Notes: generated by a model from the letters alone, not told the origin. A stretch of DNA of 64,000 nt from Firmicutes bacterium HGW-Firmicutes-14 (GCA_002840275.1 PHAB01000014.1:29461-93460); one strand, 5' to 3'. Positions 1 to 10,510 are shown, numbered from the stretch's first letter. Numbers and translations: made by a program.

Positions 1-294
1 GGTAAGATTTAAACGAAATACGTTTGGCGGTAATATATCATAATTTGAGCTATTTTGATTTTCCCCTTTAATTGGTGTCATTTCATTAAATGCTTCAATC
101 ACATTGTTATATTCAACTGTTTTGTCCTTGTCAATCAAAATAAATCCTGACTCATTAGGATAATTTATTGTATAACTTATGGCAATACTTTTAGTTTGAG
201 ATATCAGATTATCTTTGAAAGAAGTTGTCTTAGTACACCCTGCAAAGACTAAAACGGCGAATAAAAATACTACAAATATAACTTTTTCCCTCAT
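1..294 (-). CDS. Putative lipoprotein, C-terminus beyond window edge
   Basis: The minus-strand frame from ATG at 294 stays open to base 1, giving the first 98 residues of a longer protein. A good ribosome binding site (GGAGGG) lies about 6 bases upstream of the ATG. The N-terminus has two basic residues, a hydrophobic stretch and a lipobox (LVFAGC, Cys at about residue 20), so it should be lipidated and held on the outer face of the membrane. The rest is polar and matches no family I recognise. The next gene upstream (321-1253) is another lipoprotein in the same direction 26 bases away, so the two are probably co-transcribed. Base composition is AT-rich compared with the rest of the window. 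Confidence 0.6.
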   Translation of the reverse strand, partial: MREKVIFVVFLFAVLVFAGCTKTTSFKDNLISQTKSIAISYTINYPNESGFILIDKDKTVEYNNVIEAFNEMTPIKGENQNSSNYDILPPNVFRLNLT

Positions 295-320
295 GACTGT
301 CCCTCCAATTATTCAACTTC

Positions 321-1253
321 TTATAATACATTTATACCCACTCGTAAACTTGGCCGTATAAAAATGTCTCTTTGAATAGTTTTTCCCTGATTGTCTATTA
401 GCGGAATAAACGGATTTGGAACTGCAATTGAAAACAATTCGTGTACTCCTTTTTTCATGGGTTCGGGTAAATTTACTGGAATACTAATCATTGTATTTTT
501 CTCAGCTGATATATAACCAACAACATCTTTATGTTTATTAAAAACTGGTACCTGTTCATTGTCAAGAAAAACAAGCACTGCATAAGAATTTTCTATGCTT
601 TTATTATTTAGATTAATCCAAAATGCCAGTTGTTCATTATCATTTACCTCTTCTTTGATCCATATTTTTTTGTTTTCTGAAGGCTTGCTTTTACTAAGTG
701 ACAACGGGGGTAAATCGCTGTTTGCGATAGTTACATCCCCTCTTAAAGAATACGGTGTTTGTGAGGTCTCACCTGCATTTTTTACTATATTAGTCCTAAG
801 AGCCATTACTAAGGAAGAGCTAGAATATCTAAAATCTGTGTTATAACTATGTTGCTGTGGCGCTATAATAGCAAGAAATACTAAATCATGTATTCCATCT
901 TCTTTTACGGTTATTTCAAAAGGAACAACATTTGTTTTGTTTGGAAAGACAATTAACGGCATTGTTTTAAACGGTTTGTAATCCAATAGTGTTATAAGTT
1001 GAATTTTAATTGGCTTTTCGTTTGTTGCTTTTATTTCTAAATTGCCTTTAAGAAAATTCTTTTCCAAGAAATAACACAAGTTTTTTTGGGTTTTTTCTAC
1101 AAATCCTTGCTCATCAGCCAATTTAATAAAAATAGAAACTGGCGATTTTACTTGAGAAGTTTTTCTTAAATTGTTTTGATTACTCAATGGGCTACAAGCA
1201 GCATTAAATATAAAAATTATTGAAATAAGGATCATGAATCTTTTTCTGCACAT
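321..1253 (-). CDS. Hypothetical lipoprotein, 310 aa
   Basis: A 310-residue protein starting at ATG 1253 with an AGGAG ribosome binding site. The N-terminus (MCRKRFMILISIIFIFNAAC) is a lipoprotein signal with the modified Cys at about residue 20. The mature part is predicted to be extracytoplasmic and beta-rich, with no catalytic motif or family I can name. It lies in an AT-rich patch with a second lipoprotein downstream (1-294) and a small secreted protein upstream (1417-1947), and these may form a surface-protein cluster. Lipoprotein status is seen from the signal; the function is unknown. Confidence 0.6.
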   Translation of the reverse strand: MCRKRFMILISIIFIFNAACSPLSNQNNLRKTSQVKSPVSIFIKLADEQGFVEKTQKNLCYFLEKNFLKGNLEIKATNEKPIKIQLITLLDYKPFKTMPLIVFPNKTNVVPFEITVKEDGIHDLVFLAIIAPQQHSYNTDFRYSSSSLVMALRTNIVKNAGETSQTPYSLRGDVTIANSDLPPLSLSKSKPSENKKIWIKEEVNDNEQLAFWINLNNKSIENSYAVLVFLDNEQVPVFNKHKDVVGYISAEKNTMISIPVNLPEPMKKGVHELFSIAVPNPFIPLIDNQGKTIQRDIFIRPSLRVGINVL

Positions 1254-1364
1254 AGTAATACTCCTCGTATCATATATTTAGAGACGTAATCTGAACGGCA
1301 ATATAAAACGTTCATTTTTTGTAATAAGTTGATACTTGACATATTACCGTAGGTCTTTTTAAGT

Positions 1365-1399
1365 GTTTTAGCTCTAATTTTATCAACTAGAGCTAAAAC
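1365..1399 (-). terminator. Hairpin downstream of the 1417-1947 gene
   Basis: A perfect 12-bp inverted repeat (GTTTTAGCTCTA / TAGAGCTAAAAC) with an 11-base loop lies 18 bases after the stop of the secreted protein gene. The bases following on the minus strand are A-rich rather than a clean U-run, so intrinsic termination is likely but not certain. It would separate this gene from the lipoprotein gene downstream. Confidence 0.45.
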
Positions 1400-1416
1400 A
1401 ACTAAATTACTAACTT

Positions 1417-1947
1417 TTAATAAATATAAGCCGATTGTGCTGCAGCACATGTACCTACGGCACCATCATAATTTTGGGCATAAATTTGGGCATAGTACCG
1501 ATAAGTTGCTGCCGTTGGAACTGTTTGCCAGAGGAAATCATCAATGGAGGTCGAATTAAATTCGGTGGTAATATTACTGCAAACATATTCTCCGGTACCA
1601 GTATTTGTTAAAGCATCATATAAATTGAGATACCAGATAGTCCCTACCGAGGACATAAACCGTACGTATCCAGTTGCCTGTAGGCTGTACCCAGGATATT
1701 TAAATAAAGAAACAGTTAGGATACCGCCCGGATATACGCCTTCAGCAGTAACCGAACCATTTTCAGCTTTTTTAGACAAATACAGTGTGGCACTTTCATG
1801 ATTCTTTTCGTGTTCTTCAATAACTTCTTTTTTAATCTTATCAAGGTCGATCTTATTTGAACTACCGTTTTTTGCATAAACAATTGGAGTCACCAATAGG
1901 GTTAGTACCAAAATACAAGAAATAATCAAGGGTAATTTTCTTTTCAT
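1417..1947 (-). CDS. Small secreted protein of unknown function, 176 aa
   Basis: Starts at ATG 1947 behind an AGGAGG-like site. Residues 1-25 form a Sec signal peptide (KRK, then a hydrophobic core, with cleavage near VYA|KN). A short charged helix follows (about 30-55). The C-terminal two thirds is rich in Tyr, Thr, Gly and Ser, as in small beta-sandwich secreted proteins. Two cysteines in the last half could form a disulfide. No family is recognised. It lies immediately downstream of a decayed subtilase gene in the same direction, a pairing that could reflect a former protease-substrate or protease-inhibitor unit, but this is speculation. Confidence 0.55.
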   Translation of the reverse strand: MKRKLPLIISCILVLTLLVTPIVYAKNGSSNKIDLDKIKKEVIEEHEKNHESATLYLSKKAENGSVTAEGVYPGGILTVSLFKYPGYSLQATGYVRFMSSVGTIWYLNLYDALTNTGTGEYVCSNITTEFNSTSIDDFLWQTVPTAATYRYYAQIYAQNYDGAVGTCAAAQSAYIY

Positions 1948-1974
1948 TTTTTTCCTGCCTCCTTAATCTAAATG

Positions 1975-2750
1975 TTAATTTACTTCTCCCGCGCCCTGCT
2001 CATCAGCCATAAATCCCAAGTCCATAGTACTGCTCATCAATTGGGTCTTCATATCATCCGGTATCCAATCAGGATTGTGCTCCAAAAGTAAGGCAGCGGT
2101 TCCTGTTACTATGGTAACTGCCATAGAGGTCCCCGACATGATAACATAGTAATCAGATAAAGTGGTTTTTGGAGATTTTCCCAGGGATGGTGCTTGTGAA
2201 GCGGCCTGAGGTTGACCTTCTCAACCACTATTCTTTTCTGGCAAATACGACGTATCTGATGCCAGAGACGTAATACCTGCCCCCGGAGCAACCAAATTAG
2301 GTTTAGTTAAACCGTTAATGGTTGGCCCACGGCTAGGAAAATACATCAATAACATCATCCTTCATGTCTACTGTTCCCTTGTCATCAACCGCCCCCACAA
2401 TAATTATATGTGAGTTAATACCCGGTGTGTTTATTGACCCAGCGTCAAGTCCACTATTTCCTGCAGCTGCCACTATCACCAGCCCGGCATTCCAGGATTC
2501 TTCGAATGCCTTGCTCAGTGGATCAGTTAGAATAAGATTCCGTAGAAGAAGCGCCAAGGGATAGGTTAACAACCTTTACATTGTCAGACTATTACGGAAA
2601 TTAGAGAGTTAGAATTATCTTTGATTTTGCCTGCCAATTCAGCTGAAATTTTTCATGGGCACCTAAGGTTGATGTAGAGAAGGAGAACACTTATAGAAGT
2701 AAAAGTGTGACAAGGAATAATGTTATTACCTTGTTAAACCGATTATTCAT
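1975..2750 (-). pseudogene. Decayed subtilisin-like serine protease (S8)
   Basis: A ribosome binding site (GGGAGGTG) and ATG at 2750 open a signal-peptide-like sequence that hits an in-frame stop after 19 codons. Fragments of an S8 protease then appear in shifting frames. There is a VVNLSLG-type strand near 2560 and the VIVAAAGNSG segment carrying the oxyanion-hole Asn near 2470. A VAPG strand near 2280 and the catalytic-serine motif MSGTSMA near 2130 follow. I count at least two frameshifts (near 2545 and 2335) and an in-frame TGA near 2219. The regions that should hold the catalytic Asp and His are missing. The gene is certainly non-functional as read; sequencing error cannot explain an absent half domain. 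Confidence 0.8.
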
Positions 2751-3181
2751 TCTTCACCTCCCATTTCCATAAAATCAGCTTTGGGAACCTCTACAACATA
2801 TATAATTCTCCCTTAATACTTCCTTTTCCTTCCTTTATTGTTAATAATTGATATGGTTAACCGGCAATTTGTCTTTAAATGCGTTTTTACCATCCTAAAA
2901 TGCGGCTATAAGGGTTTATAAAAATGCTTAAAAAATAATGATTCGTATATATTCGGGAATTGACAAAAAAGCGAACGGTGCCGCCGTCACACAGGGACAG
3001 GCTCAAACTGCACAGTTCGCTATATTTCTCTTTCATTTGAAGTTGTAAACTTATCAGGTTATTCTACGCAATGTTGACAAAAGGAGCATATATGACTCAC
3101 AAAAAATGCTGGGTGACAAAGAGAGTAAGTGGATACCTCTAATATTAAAAGAAAATACTTAAGCTGAAGCCGGTTTCGGAC
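2751..3181. other. Gene-free AT-rich stretch with one hairpin
   Basis: No credible coding frame is seen across about 430 bases. A hairpin at 2971-3020 (GCGAACGGTGC / GCACAGTTCGC around a 28-base loop) is preceded by TTGACAAAA and followed by an AT-rich run. A ribosome-binding-site-like AAAGGAG precedes a 16-codon ORF at 3092, which I do not call a gene. The stretch sits between the subtilase pseudogene and the large inverted repeat at 3182. Confidence 0.5.
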
Positions 3182-3344
3182 TTTTTGACAAAAGTTGTTA
3201 TTGGCAACATGACGGGCCGGTATATTCCTAAGCGGGGCTAAAATCGTCCATCGGTCGGTGAGCCGCTATTTTATAGCGGGAGCCGTTCCCGATGGAGATT
3301 TCGCCCAGAGCGTGGAATGTACCGGCCCGGTCCTTTGTCAAAAA
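3182..3344. repeat. Large imperfect inverted repeat after secF
   Basis: The arms TTTTTGACAAA (3182) and its complement near 3334 enclose a second paired segment, GGGCCGGTATATTCC at about 3214 with GGAATGTACCGGCCC at about 3314. A third paired segment runs from about 3235 to 3305, closing on a TTTT-type loop near 3270. The whole can fold into one hairpin of about 160 bases interrupted by small internal loops. It begins 20 bases after the secF stop, so it could end that operon's transcript. Its ATTCC/GGAAT helix resembles those at 16361 and 47611, but the conserved internal loops of those two elements are not found here. Confidence 0.6.
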
Positions 3345-3364
3345 TTCTTGGTCAACAGGCTTTT

Positions 3365-4255
3365 TCAGGCCCTTCCTCTTTCCATCCCTTTAAATACTAC
3401 CCACATGGGGCTGGCATTGAAAATTGATGAATATGCGCCACTGATTACTCCTATTAACAGCGCCATTGTAAATGTTTTGATGGTTGCTCCGCCAAAGATC
3501 AACAGGGCCGCCAGAACAAAGATAACTGTCAAAACCGTATTGATGGACCGCACCATGGTCTGGAGAATACTGTTGTTGACCAGGGTCTCCAGGTCTTCCC
3601 CCTTCTTACGCCTGTTCAGGTTTTCCCGGATTCTGTCAAAAATGACAATGGTATCATTGATGGAATACCCGATAATGGTCAGGATTGCCGCAACAAAGGC
3701 GCTGTCCACCTCCCACCAGAATATTGAGAAGAATCCCAGGGTGATAAAGACATCGTGCAGAAGGGCTATGATAGCCGCTATACCAAACCTGAATTCAAAC
3801 CTGAAGGTAATATAAATAACCATCAGGACCGAAGCAAGGAGCAAGGCCAGAATGGCGTTTCTGGTAAGTTCCTTCCCGATTACAGGCCCAACCTTGTTAA
3901 TTTGAAGTTTACCCGCATCATATGTGCCTACTTTCTTACTTAATGTATCAAGTATGTTTTGCTGTTGCTCGTCTCCCAGCACCGGTGTCCTGATAATGGC
4001 AGTCCTTTTCCCGAAAAGCTGAATAGGAGTCTTTTCCAGCTTGAATTCCTTCAATACATTTCTTATCTCAGCCACAGTAATGTCTTTCTTGAATTCTATG
4101 TTTATAATACTGCCTCCGGTAAAGTCTATTCCCAGGTTTAACGGTGTTCCTACAGTGGTCCACCGGAAAATCATTGTTATTAATCCAGGGATTATGACTA
4201 ACAGGGATATGGCAAACCACAATTTGCGTCTTCCAACTATATTCACTCCATCCAC
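3365..4255 (-). CDS. secF: Protein translocase subunit SecF
   Basis: SecF of the SecDF-YajC complex, which uses the proton gradient to help proteins exit the SecYEG channel. The 296 residues give six predicted membrane helices with a large external loop between the first two. The family signature GIDFTGG lies near residue 43. The C-terminal half has the conserved stretch with GYSINDTIVIFDRIREN. Start ATG 4255 follows an AGGAGG site and lies 3 bases after the secD stop, so the pair is translationally linked. Downstream lies the large hairpin at 3182-3344. Assignment is secure from family motifs and from the yajC-secD-secF order. Confidence 0.97.
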   Translation of the reverse strand: MDGVNIVGRRKLWFAISLLVIIPGLITMIFRWTTVGTPLNLGIDFTGGSIINIEFKKDITVAEIRNVLKEFKLEKTPIQLFGKRTAIIRTPVLGDEQQQNILDTLSKKVGTYDAGKLQINKVGPVIGKELTRNAILALLLASVLMVIYITFRFEFRFGIAAIIALLHDVFITLGFFSIFWWEVDSAFVAAILTIIGYSINDTIVIFDRIRENLNRRKKGEDLETLVNNSILQTMVRSINTVLTVIFVLAALLIFGGATIKTFTMALLIGVISGAYSSIFNASPMWVVFKGMERGRA

Positions 4256-4258
4256 CTC

Positions 4259-5500
4259 CTATGCCCCGAACAGTTTCGTGTTCTTTACTCCGGAATCGAC
4301 AACCAGTCTCAAAAGCCACCTGGTCAGGGTGACAGCCGTAAACATGCTTGACAGGATACCTATGCTTAATGTTATGGCAAATCCCCTGACAGCGCCGGTT
4401 CCGAAGTAGTAAAGCACCGCAGCCGCAATCAGGGTAGTGGTATTGGCATCGAGAATCGTTGTAAAGGCCCTGGAAAACCCTGCCTCAATTGACCTGCGCA
4501 GGGAATTGCCTTCCCTTATTTCTTCCTTCAGCCTTTCAAAGATTATGATATTGGCATCCACCGCCATACCTATTGACAGCAGGAATCCGGCGATACCCGG
4601 CAGGGTCAGGGTGGCATTAAGGGCAGCCAGTATTCCCAGGACCAGGAACATGTAGACCACAAGGGTAATGTTCGCAATAACACCGGGAAGCCTGTAAAAG
4701 CCAATCATGAAAAGGAGTATAATTACTATACCGATAATCCCTGCTTTGCTTGATTTAGCCAGGGAATCTGCCCCCAGGGTAGGGCCGACTGACTGAACCG
4801 CCACCTTCTCCAGTTTGACAGGCAGGGCGCCTGACCGGAGCAGTATGGCATCACCGTTGGCCGCCTTGAGGTCCTCATACCCGCCGGATATTTCGGCCCC
4901 TCCCGTAGTTATGGCCTCTTTGACCATCGGAGCTGTAAGCACCTCTTCATCCAGCATGATAGCTATAATCCGCTTTGGGTCCTCAGGGTTCGGGTATTTA
5001 TTAACAATTTCCGTTGTCGCCTGGGCAAACTTTTTCTGGCCCTCGGGATTAAATTCCAGGGCAACATAGGGCTGATTATTGTCAGGTCTGGTCGCAGCCT
5101 GGGCATTTTTCAGATCCTGACCTGTAAGGACCAGTTTGCCGTCAGCGGTAACAAACTTCAGCTGGGCTGTCCGGCCGATCATATCAATAGCTTCCTGGGT
5201 ATCCTTGACCCCTGCCAGCTCAACAATGAGCCTTCGGGAACCTTCTTTTTGAATAAGGGGTTCCTTAACCCCGGTCTGGTTTACCCGGTTTTCTATAACG
5301 GCTTTAACCCGATCGATGGAATCAGGCGTAACCGGGGCTTCAGGGGTATCCACAGCCTCCAGGACCACATGCACACCGCCCTGCAAGTCCAGACCCAGGT
5401 TAATATTATTCTGGAAAACCTTAAAATAAATCATCAGAAACCCGCCGATTCCCACTATTGTTAAAACAGAAATAAGTATTGCAAGACTCCTGGACCTCAT
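4259..5500 (-). CDS. secD: Protein translocase subunit SecD
   Basis: SecD partner of SecF. The 413-residue protein has an N-terminal membrane helix, then the LGLDLQGGVHVVLE signature (about residues 34-48), an external P1 head domain, and five more helices near the C-terminus. These include the SIGMAVDANIIIFERLKEE segment typical of RND-like SecD. It is a little shorter than proteobacterial SecD, as usual in Firmicutes. Start ATG 5500 has a purine-rich site (AAGGAGGATAC). The gene follows an HD hydrolase at a gap of 104 bases and leads directly into secF. Export capacity matters here because the window codes many large secreted cytochromes. Confidence 0.97.
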   Translation of the reverse strand: MRSRSLAILISVLTIVGIGGFLMIYFKVFQNNINLGLDLQGGVHVVLEAVDTPEAPVTPDSIDRVKAVIENRVNQTGVKEPLIQKEGSRRLIVELAGVKDTQEAIDMIGRTAQLKFVTADGKLVLTGQDLKNAQAATRPDNNQPYVALEFNPEGQKKFAQATTEIVNKYPNPEDPKRIIAIMLDEEVLTAPMVKEAITTGGAEISGGYEDLKAANGDAILLRSGALPVKLEKVAVQSVGPTLGADSLAKSSKAGIIGIVIILLFMIGFYRLPGVIANITLVVYMFLVLGILAALNATLTLPGIAGFLLSIGMAVDANIIIFERLKEEIREGNSLRRSIEAGFSRAFTTILDANTTTLIAAAVLYYFGTGAVRGFAITLSIGILSSMFTAVTLTRWLLRLVVDSGVKNTKLFGA

Positions 5501-5604
5501 TTTGTATGTATCCTCCTTAGCCTATTATCGGGAACATGTCCGTAAAAGCCCCAAGATTTATTATATACTTGCTAAAATTCAAAGTCAATCAACTGCAGGC
5601 TCTG

Positions 5605-6270
5605 TTACAACAGCTTGGCGCCGTTAATTTCCAGGGCAAAATGGCTCTTCAGGAAATCAGCCGCCCTGCGGCAGAGGATCATCCGGCTTAAGAATATCTC
5701 AAAATATTCCATAACAGGGCATATCTCAATATCAATGGTCAGTTCCATTGTAATGGTCCTGGTTTCCCCGTTAACCCTCAGAAACGAATGTTCAACCGCA
5801 TAGTTGACCCGGTCATGGATATCAAATGTAGCGAAATCCTGGTTCCTTACCCTGGACCGGTGGACATCCGACTTGTCAGCCAAAATAAGGGCAGCAGCCA
5901 CACTGTTGACAGGCTGCCCGTATTCCTCTTCGTGGTTCCCGATAGCTGATATCACAGTCGCTATATCCTCTGAAGGCATCCCCATCCTGTTCAGTATATG
6001 AAATGCCAGGGTGGCGCCTGACTGTCCGTGGTCATACCGGCTGATAACATTTCCGATGTCATGCATATAGCCCGCAATGGCAGCCAGTTCCACCTCACTT
6101 TGGGGATAATTCAGGCGTTCCAGGATATTCCTGGCAATCCTTGATATCAGGTTAATATGACGGTAGCCGTGTTCCGTGAAACCCATTACCCCCAGGTATT
6201 CGTTTCCTTTCCTCACACATGTGTCAACCACGGGGTCCTTTTTTATGAAATCCAGTGTTATCATCGGCAT
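5605..6270 (-). CDS. HD-domain metal-dependent phosphohydrolase
   Basis: A 221-residue cytoplasmic protein with a classic HD domain: a first His near residue 38 (EHGYRH), the HD pair in AGYMHDIGN near residue 71, a downstream His in GNHEEEYG, and the later Asp in LADKSDVHRSR. The family hydrolyses phosphate esters of nucleotides or related compounds using two metal ions; the substrate of this member is unknown. Homologues of this size occur between yajC and secDF in Clostridia, which fits here. Start ATG 6270 lies behind AAAGGGG. No regulator or transmembrane segment is present. Confidence 0.8.
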   Translation of the reverse strand: MPMITLDFIKKDPVVDTCVRKGNEYLGVMGFTEHGYRHINLISRIARNILERLNYPQSEVELAAIAGYMHDIGNVISRYDHGQSGATLAFHILNRMGMPSEDIATVISAIGNHEEEYGQPVNSVAAALILADKSDVHRSRVRNQDFATFDIHDRVNYAVEHSFLRVNGETRTITMELTIDIEICPVMEYFEIFLSRMILCRRAADFLKSHFALEINGAKLL

Positions 6271-6420
6271 AATCCCCTTTTATGATCAAAGAAGCCGGCA
6301 AATTAATTAATTGCACTATAATTCTATTCAAACCCCTAAAATCCTTTTTTAGGACTCAACGGTCGTTTTTTAATAATTATTTTACCCTGTACTTTTGGCT
6401 TTTAATTAAATCACAGACGA

Positions 6421-6437
6421 GGGGCATCAGATGCCCC
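6421..6437 (-). terminator. Possible terminator after yajC
   Basis: GGGGCATC/GATGCCCC is a perfect 8-bp stem with almost no loop, about 60 bases after yajC. The downstream tract on the minus strand (TCGTCTGTGATTT) is only weakly U-rich. A longer outer pairing of CGAGGGG (6472-6486 region) with CCCCTCG is also possible. The rest of 6271-6498 is AT-rich with no coding frame. Confidence 0.35.
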
Positions 6438-6498
6438 GGAAACGCCTGCCTGCAGGAGTACACCGGGAGTATCCTTACCCCTCGCGAAAAATCAGTTT

Positions 6499-6765
6499 TT
6501 AGTTGGTATCTTCATTAATTGATGCAACTGAAGACTTGAGAACTTCTATCTTAACATTTTCTGCAATCTTAAGGGTTATGGTTTCATCCTTAACCCTTAC
6601 CACGGTCCCCATAATTCCGCCGATAGTAGTGATTTTCTGATTTGGCTCAAGGCTGTTAATAGTCTGTTGGTGTTTTTTCTGCCTTTGCTGCTGTGGGCGG
6701 ATTATCAAAAAATAAAAAATTCCTAACAGCACCGCAAAATATATTATAGTCACGTAATTGTCCAT
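6499..6765 (-). CDS. yajC: Preprotein translocase subunit YajC
   Basis: An 88-residue single-pass membrane protein, the small accessory of SecDF. Residues 5-23 form the membrane helix, followed by the RPQQQRQKKHQQTINSLEPN stretch typical of YajC, and by a KITTIGGIMGTVVRV beta-rich tail. The start ATG 6765 uses the AAGGGGGG run that spans the end of tgt, with only 5 bases between the two genes. The tgt-yajC-(HD)-secD-secF order is common in Gram-positive bacteria and supports the call. Confidence 0.95.
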   Translation of the reverse strand: MDNYVTIIYFAVLLGIFYFLIIRPQQQRQKKHQQTINSLEPNQKITTIGGIMGTVVRVKDETITLKIAENVKIEVLKSSVASINEDTN

Positions 6766-6770
6766 TTAAC

Positions 6771-7928
<1,158 letters not shown>

Positions 7929-7977
7929 TCAAAAGCTCTATTCGTAAATTATAGCAAAATTACTCTGTAATGGCAAA

Positions 7978-9003
7978 TCAGATTATCAGCATAGCATCAC
8001 CAAAACTAAAAAACCGGTACCGCTGTTCAATTGCCGCCCGGTATGCTTCCAGGACCTTCTCCCGCCCGGCAAAAGCCGATACCAGCATCAGCAGGGTTGA
8101 TTTTGGAAGGTGAAAATTAGTAATAAGAATATCCACTGTTTTAAACCTGTACCCGGGGTAAATGAAAATATCAGTCCAGCCTTTTCCGGGTTGTATCAAG
8201 CCGTCTTCCCCGGCGACCGTCTCCAGGGTCCTGGTGGAAGTTGTCCCTACTGAAATTACCCGGTTCCCGGCTTTTTTCGCCCTGTTAACCGTCTCTGCCG
8301 CTTCGGAGCCGATTTCGTAAAATTCCGAGTGCATTTTATGCTCCAAAATGTTCTCTGTTTTCACCGGTCTGAAGGTCCCGAGACCGACGTGAAGGACCAG
8401 TTCTGCCACTGTAATCCCTTTTCCCCTGATTTTTCCCAGGAGTTCTTTCGTAAAATGCAGGCCTGCAGTAGGAGCAGCTGCTGAGCCCGGAACCCTGGCA
8501 TAAACCGTCTGGTATCTTTCCCTGTCCCTGAGTTCCTTCTTTATATATGGAGGCAGGGGCATCCTGCCCAGCCTGTCGAGAACATCCTCGAATATACCCT
8601 CATAGCTGAATTCCAGAATCCTCCCACCGGCTTCAGTCACCCCTGTTGCTTTTGCTTCAAGGGCTCCGTCCCCAAATATTATCCGGGTACCCGGTTTAAC
8701 TCTTTTGCCCGGCTTAACCAACGCCTCCCAGAAGTTGAGACCATGCCTCTTTAAAAGCACCACCTCTATTCCTGCACCGGTGTCTTTTTTCGTCCCGATG
8801 AGCCGGGCGGGTATCACCCGGGTGCCGTTAATTACAAGGACATCCCCAGGCTCAAAGTATTCAATAATTTCCGGGAACTTCCTATGTTCAACCCTTCCCG
8901 TGTCTTTATGCAAAACCAGGAGCCCGGATTCGTCCCTGGATTCCGCAGGCTCCTGGGCAATAAGCTCTTCCGGAAGATAATAGTTAAAATCACTGAGTTT
9001 CAT
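7978..9003 (-). CDS. queA: S-adenosylmethionine:tRNA ribosyltransferase-isomerase
   Basis: QueA transfers the ribosyl part of SAM to preQ1-modified tRNA, giving epoxyqueuosine. About 341 residues with the family start ([19 protein letters not shown]), a [13 protein letters not shown] segment near residue 60, and the conserved PTAGLHFT and [10 protein letters not shown] motifs in the second half. I place the start at ATG 9003 rather than an upstream TTG at 9018, because GAGGCGG sits 7 bases before it. It pairs with tgt just downstream, so both late steps of queuosine insertion are adjacent. Confidence 0.96.
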   Translation of the reverse strand: MKLSDFNYYLPEELIAQEPAESRDESGLLVLHKDTGRVEHRKFPEIIEYFEPGDVLVINGTRVIPARLIGTKKDTGAGIEVVLLKRHGLNFWEALVKPGKRVKPGTRIIFGDGALEAKATGVTEAGGRILEFSYEGIFEDVLDRLGRMPLPPYIKKELRDRERYQTVYARVPGSAAAPTAGLHFTKELLGKIRGKGITVAELVLHVGLGTFRPVKTENILEHKMHSEFYEIGSEAAETVNRAKKAGNRVISVGTTSTRTLETVAGEDGLIQPGKGWTDIFIYPGYRFKTVDILITNFHLPKSTLLMLVSAFAGREKVLEAYRAAIEQRYRFFSFGDAMLII

Positions 9004-9052
9004 TTTATACCGCCTCAAAGGTGTTGGTAATCAAAGGTCTTTTGAAAATTCT

Positions 9053-10510
9053 TTAGTAATCGGCAGTTACTTCCACACCTGTATAATAGAAGTTTAATAT
9101 ATCTCTATAATTCTTACCCTTCACAGCCATACCGTAAGCTCCCCACTGGGACATTCCCACACCGTGTCCCCAGCCGTGGCCTTCAAATACGATCCTGCCG
9201 CTGGCCGCTTTTTGGTGGGATGAGGAGCCGTAACCGCTTAAAACATGGAAAGCCGGCTCCTTGCCATTTAAGGTTACGGTATTTCCGTCTTCAGATGTCC
9301 CATACAGGGAATTGCCATCAACCGGTTCTTTCTTCCCTGAACCGTTCAGCACGATAAAACTTGGATTTAACACATTACTCAGGTCCACATCAAAATAGTT
9401 GCTCATAAAATCAGTGGGAGTTATATATGTATAGAAATTCGGATTAAAGAATTTGCCAAATTCACTCCCGCTCTTTTTGATAGTATTGCCATTAATATCG
9501 GTAATAATAACACTCCTGACTCTGCCTGATTCGTACTTTTCAAGCTGGATTTTGTCTATGGGCCCGATATCACCGCCGTTTGCCAGAAGAGTATCACGGA
9601 CCTCTTCAACGGTGGTGTTAAAAGCCCAGTTTGCCAGCCCGTTTTCAGTACTGAAGGGGTCTTCTTTGCCCCTCAGGTAGGGGCAGGGTTCACCATTCCA
9701 TACATTTTCGTTATCTTCGGTATGACCCCCGCTGGTAGAATGATAGACGGCGCTTATAGGTTTGCCGCCGTAAAGTATAATTATCCCGGCGGTTTCCACT
9801 ACAGCCCTGGTGGAACCGGCGCCCTCATAGTTGTACCCTCCATAAGCCTGATCAGTTGGAGTATCCAGCATGTTGAACCCCTCGACCACCCTTTTACTGT
9901 AATTTGCCACCGTATAAGTCCTGGCTGCCACAGCCTGGGCCTTCAATGCTTCCAGTGGCCAGCCGCTGCTCATTTCCCTGGGTACCACACCATAAAGGTA
10001 TTCCTCCAAGGGCAGCTCATTGATAACTGTAATGCTGCTGCCCCCATTACGGAATTCCATTGACCCCCGGTACCATTTTCCGATACTTATTTCCGAATCG
10101 CCGTTATTATAATTCCTGATATAAACCCTGTTATTCTCATTATGTTCATTTTCCCGGGCAACTACCGGTCCGGTGGTTACTTTGACCGATTGCCCGTTCA
10201 GATATATCTCCATACCACCGGGAAGAAAATAAACCCGGAGAGTGTCATCACTTTTAAGAGAAGTTATCAGGTCTTCCCCCAGGACATCTGAAAGGTCTGT
10301 CAGTTTGTAATCTCCTTTTATACTGACAGTTACAGATTCGGCATTACGGTACTGGGAAGCGGCATTAGATGTGACTATCCCAACCCGGACAGTGCCCGGT
10401 ATCTGGGCAGAAACCGGTATACATACAACACTGAATAAAAGAACGGCTGTAATGGCAATAATGCTTGCGGAAACAACTGCCTTTCCCAAACTCCCCTTAA
10501 TGAGGTTCAT
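9053..10510 (-). CDS. SpoIID/LytB-domain protein
   Basis: A 485-residue exported protein. Residues 1-35 are a signal peptide or membrane anchor ending near VSAQ. A middle segment precedes the SpoIID/LytB domain (about 155-480), seen in the motif ELPLEEYLYGVVPREMSSGWP, in LKAQAVAARTY, and in the C-terminal GWGHGVGMSQWGAYGMA. SpoIID is a peptidoglycan lytic transglycosylase used in forespore engulfment, and LytB-type paralogs act in vegetative wall remodelling. Here the gene sits beside queA rather than in the usual murA-spoIID cluster, so a SpoIID-related paralog is more likely than the sporulation protein itself. Start ATG 10510 has GGGGAGAG upstream. Confidence 0.88.
   Translation of the reverse strand: MNLIKGSLGKAVVSASIIAITAVLLFSVVCIPVSAQIPGTVRVGIVTSNAASQYRNAESVTVSIKGDYKLTDLSDVLGEDLITSLKSDDTLRVYFLPGGMEIYLNGQSVKVTTGPVVARENEHNENNRVYIRNYNNGDSEISIGKWYRGSMEFRNGGSSITVINELPLEEYLYGVVPREMSSGWPLEALKAQAVAARTYTVANYSKRVVEGFNMLDTPTDQAYGGYNYEGAGSTRAVVETAGIIILYGGKPISAVYHSTSGGHTEDNENVWNGEPCPYLRGKEDPFSTENGLANWAFNTTVEEVRDTLLANGGDIGPIDKIQLEKYESGRVRSVIITDINGNTIKKSGSEFGKFFNPNFYTYITPTDFMSNYFDVDLSNVLNPSFIVLNGSGKKEPVDGNSLYGTSEDGNTVTLNGKEPAFHVLSGYGSSSHQKAASGRIVFEGHGWGHGVGMSQWGAYGMAVKGKNYRDILNFYYTGVEVTADY

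Noticed and set aside
1232..1450. 72-residue ORF between lipoprotein and secreted-protein genes
   Set aside because: It overlaps the ends of both real genes and the hairpin at 1365-1399; no ribosome binding site.
3092..3142. 16-codon ORF with a good AAAGGAG site
   Set aside because: Too short to support, no recognised peptide family; possibly a remnant or chance.
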